From JBAZFF01 sp041653495 (GTDB lineage Bacteria > Patescibacteriota > Minisyncoccia > Minisyncoccales > RBG-13-42-11): a stretch of 14,461 nucleotides of DNA. Every line of letters begins with the position of its first letter. The first letter of the stretch is position 1. The notes below the pieces were generated by a model that was not told the origin of the DNA, made no database searches, and saw nothing but the letters and a program-made list of their open reading frames with translations. A program made the position numbers and the translations under genes. This document shows positions 7,131 through 13,809 of the stretch, one piece after another. The stretch lies in the NCBI GenBank assembly GCA_041653495.1, contig JBAZFF010000011.1, forward strand, positions 1 to 14,461. Reading direction: 5' to 3'.

Positions 7131-8971
7131 TGTGCGGAATAGTAGGCTATATATCTAAAGAAGAAAATCCCAACTCCCTCAAATTGGGGCTGGAGGCCTT
7201 AAAAAGGCTGGAATACCGCGGATACGATTCCGCCGGTTTTGCTTTTTGGGACAAGGATAAAAAAGAGATAATTTCAGAGAAAGTAGTGGGCAGGATAGCC
7301 AAGCTTGAGGAAAAAGTGAACGGTGAGTGCGGAAAAACAGAAGCTGTGATTCTACACACGAGATGGGCAACAACCGGAGAAGTTTCAGAAAAGAATGCCC
7401 ATCCCCACCACGATTGCAATAAGAAGATCTGGCTGGTTCACAATGGAATCATAGAGAACTACAAGTTATTGAAAGAAAGATTGGAAAAAGAAGGCCATAA
7501 GTTTTATTCTGAAACAGACACGGAAGTCATAGCCCATCTTATCGAAAAATTTTCAAACGGAAAATTAGAGGATGCCGTCAAAAAAGCCCTTCCGTTTTTA
7601 AAAGGAACCTACGGATTGCTGGTTATATCAAAAGATGATCCCGGGAAAATAGTAGCCGCCAGGCTCAGCAGCCCCCTATTAATCGGTCTGGGAGACAGAG
7701 AATATCTTGTTGCTTCTGATCCTTCAGCCGTTATTTCCCGCACCAATAAAGTGATTTATCTGGAGGACGGAGAAATAGCTACTATTTCAAAAGATAATTT
7801 TGAAATTACCAGCTTGGTAAAAGGAAAAGTGACTCCCTCCGCCGAGCTTATAGATTGGTCTTTAGAAGAAGCCCAGAAAGGAGGATATAACCACTTTATG
7901 CTTAAAGAGATTATGGAACAGTCCGAAAGCATCAGAAACTCATTGAGAGGGAGATTGTATTTAGACGAAGGATCCGCCAGGCTGGGAGGGCTGTCCTCTG
8001 TTATCGATAAATTAAGGGACATTAAGAAGATAAACATTATAGCCTGCGGAACAGCCCGCCACGCGGCTTTGGTCGGAGAATATATGCTGGAGGAATATGC
8101 AGGGATACCGACGGAAGTGGATGCCGGTTCGGAATTCCGTTATAAAAAAACTGTTTTAGGCGAGAAAGAAATGGGATTATTCATTTCCCAGTCGGGAGAA
8201 ACGGCGGATACGTTGGCTGCGCTGAGGGACTTGAAAAACAAAGGATTTCTGACAATAGGAATTACAAATGTCGTCGGCTCTTCTCAGGCCAGGGAGACTG
8301 ATGCGGGAGTTTACAACCATGCCGGTCCTGAGATTGGAGTAGCCTCCACCAAAGCTTATACTTCACAGTTGACCGTACTGGCGCTTTTGTCATTGCTCTT
8401 GGGAAGGCAGCGTCAGCTTTCCGTAGTCATGGGGCAGAGGATCGCCAAAGAACTGGCGATTATCCCAGATCTGATTAAGAGAATTTTGGACAAGGCCCCC
8501 GAAATCAAGAAAATTGCCGAAAAGTACAAAGATTTTAATAATTTTATGTATATTGGCAGAAAATATGATTACCCCACAGCCAGAGAAGGAGCCCATAAAA
8601 TAAAAGAAGTGGCCTATATCCATGCTGAAGGATGCAGGGGAGGAGAATTAAAGCATTGCGAGCTGGCTTTAATAGATGAAAAGTTTCCTACTGTAGCTAT
8701 TTGTCCCAAGAACAGCGTTTATGACAAAATGATATCCAATATAGAGCAGGTAAAATGCCGAAACGGGAAAGTAATTGCAATAGCCACAGAAGGAGATGAG
8801 AATATAAAGGATATAGCAGATGACGTCATCTATATACCGAAAACCTTGGAAATGCTCACTCCTATTTTAAGCATAGTTCCCTTACAATTGTTCGCTTATT
8901 ATGCGGGAGTCTTGAGAGGATTGGATGTGGACAAGCCCAGAAACTTAGCCAAATCAGTCACGGTTGAATAG
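7130..8971 (+). CDS. glmS: Glutamine--fructose-6-phosphate aminotransferase (isomerizing)
   Basis: GlmS makes glucosamine-6-phosphate from fructose-6-phosphate and glutamine, the first committed step to UDP-GlcNAc and peptidoglycan. The N-terminal glutaminase begins MCGIVGY, so Cys2 becomes the nucleophile after Met removal, and continues with EYRGYDSAG, HTRWATTG (ATHG is usual), AHPHHDC and VHNGIIENY. Two SIS sugar-isomerase domains follow, from about 300 and 465: ACGTARHA, SQSGETADT, ASTKAYTSQ, then ELKH with H509. The C-terminal tail LAKSVTVE is canonical and includes the catalytic Lys. The loop after ELKH reads CELALID, where most GlmS have GPLALID, and AEGCRGGELK replaces AEAYAAGELK. At 613 residues it is full length. 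It starts on the last A of the leuS stop (TAATG) with no room for its own promoter or a glmS ribozyme, so expression follows leuS. The identification is secure. Confidence 0.97.
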   Translation: MCGIVGYISKEENPNSLKLGLEALKRLEYRGYDSAGFAFWDKDKKEIISEKVVGRIAKLEEKVNGECGKTEAVILHTRWATTGEVSEKNAHPHHDCNKKIWLVHNGIIENYKLLKERLEKEGHKFYSETDTEVIAHLIEKFSNGKLEDAVKKALPFLKGTYGLLVISKDDPGKIVAARLSSPLLIGLGDREYLVASDPSAVISRTNKVIYLEDGEIATISKDNFEITSLVKGKVTPSAELIDWSLEEAQKGGYNHFMLKEIMEQSESIRNSLRGRLYLDEGSARLGGLSSVIDKLRDIKKINIIACGTARHAALVGEYMLEEYAGIPTEVDAGSEFRYKKTVLGEKEMGLFISQSGETADTLAALRDLKNKGFLTIGITNVVGSSQARETDAGVYNHAGPEIGVASTKAYTSQLTVLALLSLLLGRQRQLSVVMGQRIAKELAIIPDLIKRILDKAPEIKKIAEKYKDFNNFMYIGRKYDYPTAREGAHKIKEVAYIHAEGCRGGELKHCELALIDEKFPTVAICPKNSVYDKMISNIEQVKCRNGKVIAIATEGDENIKDIADDVIYIPKTLEMLTPILSIVPLQLFAYYAGVLRGLDVDKPRNLAKSVTVE

Positions 8972-8992
8972 GTCGGGCGTTTAAGGTAGAAT
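8964..8992 (+). promoter_or_regulatory. Promoter for the oxidoreductase pair, near-leaderless
   Basis: TTGAAT (8964-8969, 4 of 6 to TTGACA) and TAGAAT (8987-8992, 5 of 6 to TATAAT) are separated by exactly 17 bp. The usual distance from the -10 puts the transcription start at about 8999, only some 2 nt before the ATG at 9001. The -35 box overlaps the last codons and stop of glmS. There is no Shine-Dalgarno sequence between the -10 and the ATG. I see no terminator hairpin in the 29-nt gap, so read-through from glmS may also occur. Basis: motif match and spacing. Confidence 0.6.
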
Positions 8993-9000
8993 AAAACATT

Positions 9001-10632
9001 ATGAAAAAAACAATTCTCATAGGAGGTGTAGCAGGACAAGGTTCGGCTGTCACTTCCCGTTTGATAGGGAAAATATTCTGCCGTTTAGGGTGCTTTGTTT
9101 TTAACTACAGGGATTATCCTTCTCTAATAAGGGGAGGGCATAACTTCAATATCCTTGAAGTGTCCGACAGGCCTGTTTATTCTCAAAGTGAAAAGTACGA
9201 CATTATAATTGCTCTAGACCAAAAGACCATAGACCTTCATCAGATGAATCTTAAAGACGACGGTTTTGTTTTGGCTAGTTCAAGACTGCGAGCTGAAAGA
9301 ATGAAGGCTATAGATACAAAACCGATTTTGGAAGAGCTTGAGGGCCCGCAGTATTTAGAGAACGATATTCTTATAGGCTGGATGTTCAAATACTTCGGAG
9401 TAGACAAGGAATTCTTATTTGAGCAGATTAGAGAAGCTTTCGGGCAGAATTCAGAGAAGATAGAGAAAGCTATAGAAAAGGGATATCTGCTTGCGGAGGA
9501 AAAAGAGAAGCTAGAAAAGAAGGAAGGAAACTATTTCATTTCCGGAAACGATGGAATATCCATAGGAGCGATCAATGCCGGACTGGACGTTTATTTGGCC
9601 TATCCTATGACCCCAGCTACGGCAGTTTTGCATTATCTGGCTAAGAAAGAAAAAGAATACAATATAGAGGTATCTCAATTGGAGAATGAAATAGCAGTGG
9701 TGAATGCGGCCTTGGGTGCTTCTTTTGCGGGAGCAAGGGCAATGGTTGGGACTTCAGGCGGAGGGTTCGCCTTGATGACGGAGGCCATAAGCCTTTCCGG
9801 AATCTCGGAACTCCCCCTGGTCGTTTATTTGTCCCAAAGGATGGGACCCGCTACGGGAGTCCCCACTTATAATTCCCAGGGGGATCTGAAGTTTGCCGTA
9901 AACGCAGGGCATGGAGAGTTTCCAAAGATAGTTGTAGCCCCTGGAGATTCCCAAGAAGCAATCTCAAGGACGGAAGAAGCTTTTTACCTCACCGCCAAAT
10001 ACAGGACTCCGGTTATTCTTATCGGAGACAAGCATTTGGGAGAGTCCGATTATACGTTCAAAGAACTAAAGAGCTCTTCAGTTTCAAAAGACAGGTTCTT
10101 ATCAAAGAATCTGCCCGAAAACTATAAGACTTACGAGATTACAGACAGTGGAGTCTCTCCCGCTGCAGCTCCTGGACAGGGACCAGTAGTTAGAGCTACC
10201 AGTTATGAGCATGATGAATACGGGTATACTATAGAGGACGCGGAAACGACAGTGGCAATGAATAAAAAGAGAATGAAGAAGGCGGAGCAGATTGAGAGAG
10301 AGGTCAGCAGACTGAAACCCACTGCGGTTTATGGAGACGGAAAGAACCTGATAATAGGATGGGGCTCAACCAAAGGAGCAATTATGGATGCTTTGCCCGA
10401 GTTAGACGGATTCAGGTTCCTCCAAATATCCTACATTACCCCGTTCCCCAGAGACATCGTCAAAAAGGAGATGGAAAAATCCGACCAGGTGATCTTAATC
10501 GAAAACAGCGTTACAGGGCTTTTGGGAGACATAATAACAGAACAGACAGGGCTGTCTGTTTCTAAAAAGGTTCTAAAGTACGATGGCCGTCCTTTTACCG
10601 CAGATTATATTATTAGAGAATTAAAGAAATAA
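9001..10632 (+). CDS. 2-oxoacid:ferredoxin oxidoreductase, fused gamma-alpha subunit
   Basis: This is the large subunit of a thiamine-diphosphate enzyme that oxidatively decarboxylates a 2-oxoacid (pyruvate, 2-oxoglutarate or branched-chain) to acyl-CoA and passes electrons to ferredoxin, or runs in reverse. Residues 1-175 form the gamma domain: GGVAGQGSAVTSR near the start, then RDYPSLIRGGHNFNI. A charged linker (about 163-176) leads to the alpha pyrimidine-binding domain with AYPMTPAT (200-207; YPITPA/S is usual), a conserved Glu in QLENEIAV, TSGGGFALMTEAI, QRMGPATGVPT and AGHGEFP. The C-terminal transketolase-like domain includes ITPFPRD and the end IRELKK. At 543 residues it is shorter than many fused KorA proteins. 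The beta subunit follows after 4 nt. No ferredoxin-like delta subunit is encoded here. The enzyme class is firm; the substrate cannot be decided from the sequence. Confidence 0.92.
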   Translation: MKKTILIGGVAGQGSAVTSRLIGKIFCRLGCFVFNYRDYPSLIRGGHNFNILEVSDRPVYSQSEKYDIIIALDQKTIDLHQMNLKDDGFVLASSRLRAERMKAIDTKPILEELEGPQYLENDILIGWMFKYFGVDKEFLFEQIREAFGQNSEKIEKAIEKGYLLAEEKEKLEKKEGNYFISGNDGISIGAINAGLDVYLAYPMTPATAVLHYLAKKEKEYNIEVSQLENEIAVVNAALGASFAGARAMVGTSGGGFALMTEAISLSGISELPLVVYLSQRMGPATGVPTYNSQGDLKFAVNAGHGEFPKIVVAPGDSQEAISRTEEAFYLTAKYRTPVILIGDKHLGESDYTFKELKSSSVSKDRFLSKNLPENYKTYEITDSGVSPAAAPGQGPVVRATSYEHDEYGYTIEDAETTVAMNKKRMKKAEQIEREVSRLKPTAVYGDGKNLIIGWGSTKGAIMDALPELDGFRFLQISYITPFPRDIVKKEMEKSDQVILIENSVTGLLGDIITEQTGLSVSKKVLKYDGRPFTADYIIRELKK

Positions 10633-10636
10633 AACT

Positions 10637-11503
10637 ATGGAAGCTAAAGACTTTGCCACAAAGCAGGAAATAACCTGGTGTCCCGGATGTCCCAATATAG
10701 GGATAAACCAACAGGTCAGAGAAGTTTTGGCTGAACTGGTGAATGAAGGGAAGATCAAGGCCAAGGATATTGCCGTTTCGGCGGGGATAGGGTGTCACGC
10801 CAAGAACTATGATTACCTGAATGTTAATGCATTTTACGGCTTGCACGGAAGGACTCTTCCGGTCGCTTTAGGAATTAAAATGGCGAATCCCGAACTCACC
10901 GTAATAGGAATCGGCGGAGACGGAGATACTTATGCCGAGGGCATAGGCCATTTCGTTCAAAACTGCAGGCACAACGCTAACATTACAATGTTAGTTCATG
11001 ATAATCAGAATTTCGCTTTGACAACCGGGCAATCAACCCCGACTTCAGAAAAGGGCTTTAAGGGATTCTCAACTCCTTTAGGAGAAGAGGAAAGTCCCAT
11101 GAATCCCATGTCTGTCGCCTTGGCCTCGGGGGCCACTTTCGTCGCCAGGACTTTTGCTTTAGACATGGCCCACCTGAAAGAGACGATCAAAAAAGCCATA
11201 GAACATAAAGGTTTTTCTTTTGTTGAAGTATTGATGCCTTGCCTGATCTTCCATAACAATATGGCTTATCTCAGAAAGAATGTTTATAAAGCAGAAGGCA
11301 ACGACACGGGAGATTTTAAAAAAGCCATGGAGCTGGCTCTAGAATGGGATTATTCTTATGAGAAAGACCAGAAGATTCCCATCGGATTGTTTTACCAGAT
11401 AAAAAAAGCCACCTTTGAAGATCAGTGGGCGCATTTGGGAAAGCCTTGCTATTTGATAGACAGGAGAGTGAATTGGAGCAAGCTTTCCGAAGAATTTAAA
11501 TAA
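10637..11503 (+). CDS. 2-oxoacid:ferredoxin oxidoreductase, beta (thiamine diphosphate) subunit
   Basis: This is the partner of the preceding gene, carrying thiamine diphosphate and one [4Fe-4S] cluster. Cluster ligands fit the two-subunit archaeal/KorB pattern: C15 and C18 in TWCPGCPN, C53 in GIGCH, and C202 in LMPCLIF. The cofactor motif is GIGGDGDTYAEGIGH (91-105) followed by HDNQNFALTTGQSTPTS, which is close to the family's TGGQ.SPT. At 288 residues it is normal length. It begins 4 nt after the alpha stop without a visible Shine-Dalgarno sequence, so translation is probably coupled and the two subunits made in equal amounts. Its stop codon touches the stop of the convergent murA gene with no bases between. 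Extra ferredoxin domains are absent, so an external ferredoxin must accept electrons. Substrate is undetermined; the family is secure. Confidence 0.93.
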   Translation: MEAKDFATKQEITWCPGCPNIGINQQVREVLAELVNEGKIKAKDIAVSAGIGCHAKNYDYLNVNAFYGLHGRTLPVALGIKMANPELTVIGIGGDGDTYAEGIGHFVQNCRHNANITMLVHDNQNFALTTGQSTPTSEKGFKGFSTPLGEEESPMNPMSVALASGATFVARTFALDMAHLKETIKKAIEHKGFSFVEVLMPCLIFHNNMAYLRKNVYKAEGNDTGDFKKAMELALEWDYSYEKDQKIPIGLFYQIKKATFEDQWAHLGKPCYLIDRRVNWSKLSEEFK

Positions 11504-12778
11504 TTATACTTTTTCTATTCGGGCCCCTAAACTCTTTAATTTTCCTTGGATGTTTTCGTGGCCTCTCTCTATTTGGGAGAGGTTTTCAATTAAGGTTTCT
11601 CCTTTGGCGGCCAAAGCTGCCAGAATTAGAGCTGCCCCGGACCTGATGTCGGAAGCATTTATTTTAGCTCCCTTTAATTCCGTCTTTCCGAAAATCAGCG
11701 CTCTGTGCGGATCGGTTATTTCAATGTCAGCTCCCATTTTTCTTAGTTCCTGAAGATGCTGGAACCTGTTTTCATAAAGAGGATCATGTATTAAACTCTT
11801 GCCTTGAGCCTGGGTCAAGAGAACGGAGGTCTGGGGCTGCAAGTCTGTCGGAAAACCGGGGTAAGGCAGGACCTGGACTATTGCCGGTTTAAGACTCTCA
11901 CTGGGTTTCATTAATATGTCTTCCATTCCCGACTCATTCTCCGTTATTTCAAAGTTGACTCCGATCAGCCTCATTAATTTCAGGAAAAGAGACATATGCG
12001 TTGAGTTTATGTTCTTTATTCTTCCTTCCCCTTTTGTAAGGGCAAAGGCGATCATATATGTTCCGGCTTCTAACAGATCTGGGCAAATTTTGAATTCAGT
12101 CCCTTTCAATGTTTGAGTCCCGTTTATTGTAATCGTATGGCTTCCGATCCCTTCAATTCTAGCTCCCATTTTATTCAAAAGCATTCCTAAGTCCTGGACC
12201 TGGGGTTCCGCTGCGGCCAACTCTATTTTAGTTTCTCCCTCGATTAGAGAGGCGAACATCATCAATATTTCGGTGGCGGTGACAGAGAACTCATTCAGGA
12301 CTATTTTTCTTCCCGTTATTTTCTCCGGAGTCTCAAAAGAATACATTCCGTTCTCTTCCTGCACTCTTATTCCGAATTCCTCCAGGGCTTCTATATGTGT
12401 GGATATTGGCCTTAATCCTATTTTGTCTCCGCCCGGGTGAGGGACTTTTATCTTTTTGAATCTGGCTAAAAGCGGTCCCACCAATAAAACAGAGACCCTC
12501 ATTTTCTCAAAAAGCTCGGTGGGTATTTTATTCGGATCTATGTTTTCCGGAAATATTTTTACTTTTCTCTCGTTTATCCATTCTATTTTAGCTCCCATTT
12601 GTTCTAAGATGCTGATTTGGTCTTTGACATCGGAAACCAAAGGAAGATTGTCTATTATAGAAGGCTCTTTTGAGAGGAGAACGGCAGCTAAACAGGCTCC
12701 GGCAGAGTTTTTATAGCCGGCAATTTCCACTTCCCCAGCCAAACTGACATCTCCTTTTATTAGAAATTTGTCTTGCAT
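11504..12778 (-). CDS. murA: UDP-N-acetylglucosamine 1-carboxyvinyltransferase with Asp in place of the active-site Cys
   Basis: MurA transfers enolpyruvate from PEP to UDP-GlcNAc, the first committed step of peptidoglycan synthesis. It has 424 residues (E. coli 419) and the inside-out alpha/beta barrel repeats. K23-N24 (GYKNSAG) matches the catalytic Lys22-Asn23 of E. coli, PGFPTDLQPQ holds the catalytic Asp, and YENRFQHLQELRKMGA and the DIRSGAAL arginine are conserved. The loop that normally reads PGGCxIGxRP is PGGDKIGLRP, so Asp118 replaces the fosfomycin-reactive Cys115 of E. coli. Natural Cys-to-Asp MurA enzymes are known in Mycobacterium tuberculosis, Chlamydia and Borrelia and resist fosfomycin. 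ATG 12778 is supported by the promoter just upstream and by the family start (FLIKGDVSLAG). It is convergent with the oxidoreductase pair and divergent from yvcK. The family and the substitution are clear; the resistance is inferred. Confidence 0.95.
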   Translation of the reverse strand: MQDKFLIKGDVSLAGEVEIAGYKNSAGACLAAVLLSKEPSIIDNLPLVSDVKDQISILEQMGAKIEWINERKVKIFPENIDPNKIPTELFEKMRVSVLLVGPLLARFKKIKVPHPGGDKIGLRPISTHIEALEEFGIRVQEENGMYSFETPEKITGRKIVLNEFSVTATEILMMFASLIEGETKIELAAAEPQVQDLGMLLNKMGARIEGIGSHTITINGTQTLKGTEFKICPDLLEAGTYMIAFALTKGEGRIKNINSTHMSLFLKLMRLIGVNFEITENESGMEDILMKPSESLKPAIVQVLPYPGFPTDLQPQTSVLLTQAQGKSLIHDPLYENRFQHLQELRKMGADIEITDPHRALIFGKTELKGAKINASDIRSGAALILAALAAKGETLIENLSQIERGHENIQGKLKSLGARIEKV

Positions 12779-12801
12779 AATTGGTTTTTTTACTCTACAA
12801 T
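12773..12801 (+). promoter_or_regulatory. Candidate promoter for yvcK
   Basis: TTGCAT (12773-12778, 3 of 6 to TTGACA) and TACAAT (12796-12801, 5 of 6 to TATAAT) are 17 bp apart. The predicted start near 12808 leaves a leader of about 6 nt before ATG 12814, with no Shine-Dalgarno sequence. The -35 covers the start codon of the divergent murA, and the -10 shares two bases with the murA -10 on the other strand. The -35 is weak, so the call rests on the good -10 and exact spacing. Confidence 0.45.
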
Positions 12802-12820
12802 AAATGATAACTTATGTCAA
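12792..12820 (-). promoter_or_regulatory. Promoter for murA, overlapping yvcK start
   Basis: Read on the minus strand, a perfect TTGACA lies at 12820-12815 and TAGAGT (4 of 6 to TATAAT) at 12797-12792, with a 17-bp spacer. The predicted start near 12785 gives a 7-nt leader before the ATG at 12778. The -35 sits inside the first three codons of the divergent yvcK. This is the only exact -35 hexamer I found among the intergenic candidates. Confidence 0.6.
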
Positions 12821-13809
12821 AAAAGGCTAAAAAAATAGTTTGTTTGGGAGGAGGAACTGGCACTTCAACGGCCTTGTCCGGACTCAAAAAGTACCCCATC
12901 TCCCTTTCCGTCATAGTTTCAATGTTCGACAGTGGCGGAGCGAATAAGGTTGTCCGCGATGAATTCGGATTATTGCCCGTAAGCGATTTAAGGCAATGCT
13001 TCGTCGCCCTGGCTGAGGAAGGAAACGGATTAAACACCCTTAGAGATCTTTTTATGTACAGGTTTCATAACGGCAACGGAATAAAGGGAATGACCTTCGG
13101 AAATTTGTTTATGGTCGCCCTGTCGGATATTCTCGGGTCCCAGAGGGCGGCAATTGAGACAACCGGGAAAGTTTTAAAGATAAAGGGAAGAGTCGTGCCC
13201 GTCAGTATGACCAAGGCGGATTTGGTTGCGGTGTATGAAAATGGCATGAAAATTGTCGGGGAGAGCCTAATAGACGAACCCGAACACAATGGAAAAATAA
13301 GGATAAAGAGGGTTTATTTGGAACCGGAAGCCAAGGCTTACAAAGCTGCAGTTAGAGAAATCATGAACGCTGATTTGGTGGTCATCGGCCCTGGTGATCT
13401 GTATACCAGTTTGATCGCAAATATTCTGGTTGAAGGCATTCCTGATGCGATAAGGAAGACAAAGGCCAAGGTAGTTTATATTATGAATCTTATGACAAAG
13501 TACGGCCAGACTTATGATTTTAGAGCGAGTGATCATATTGAGGTTCTGGAAAAATATTTGGGCAGGAACATAGATTTCGTTCTGGTCAACTCCAAGCCCC
13601 TTCCTCGTTCATCTATAAATAAGTACAAGAAGAAGAATGAGAAGCCAGTCCTGGATGATTTGGAAAATGATTATTATAAAGTAATAAGAAGGGATCTGCT
13701 GAGCGAGAAGGAAACCAAGAAGGTTCCCGGAGATGTATTAAAGAGAAGCCTTATCCGTCACGATTCAAATAAATTAGCCCAAGAGATTATAAAAATATGC
13801 AAGCTGTAA
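12814..13809 (+). CDS. yvcK: YvcK/CofD-like family protein (gluconeogenesis factor)
   Basis: YvcK-family proteins share the CofD fold, bind UDP-GlcNAc in characterised cases, and are needed for normal cell shape and growth on gluconeogenic carbon in Bacillus and relatives; no enzyme activity is established. Motifs are the nucleotide-binding LGGGTGTS (11-18), MFDSGGANKVVRDEFG (usual ADDGGSSGRLR..G), LPVSDLRQCFVAL (usual PPGDIRNCLVAL), TFGNLFMVAL, ADLVVIGPGDLYTSLIANILVEGI, VYIMNLMTKYGQT and the C-terminal RHDSNKLA. At 331 residues it matches the family (B. subtilis 317). The ATG follows a short promoter-bearing gap. Its 3' end overlaps a nucleotidyltransferase-like gene by 13 nt. It lacks the rapZ-whiA neighbours usual in Firmicutes and faces murA instead, which fits a link to UDP-GlcNAc. 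The family is secure; the cellular role is inferred. Confidence 0.93.
   Translation: MSKKAKKIVCLGGGTGTSTALSGLKKYPISLSVIVSMFDSGGANKVVRDEFGLLPVSDLRQCFVALAEEGNGLNTLRDLFMYRFHNGNGIKGMTFGNLFMVALSDILGSQRAAIETTGKVLKIKGRVVPVSMTKADLVAVYENGMKIVGESLIDEPEHNGKIRIKRVYLEPEAKAYKAAVREIMNADLVVIGPGDLYTSLIANILVEGIPDAIRKTKAKVVYIMNLMTKYGQTYDFRASDHIEVLEKYLGRNIDFVLVNSKPLPRSSINKYKKKNEKPVLDDLENDYYKVIRRDLLSEKETKKVPGDVLKRSLIRHDSNKLAQEIIKICKL

Noticed and set aside
8972..9000. Terminator after glmS
   Set aside because: The 29-nt gap holds no inverted repeat worth the name; it is better explained by the promoter.
11487..11522. Possible terminator: CCGAA pairing with TTCGG across the convergent stop codons
   Set aside because: The stem is only 5 bp with a 26-nt AT-rich loop, and the T-run falls inside the loop rather than after the stem.
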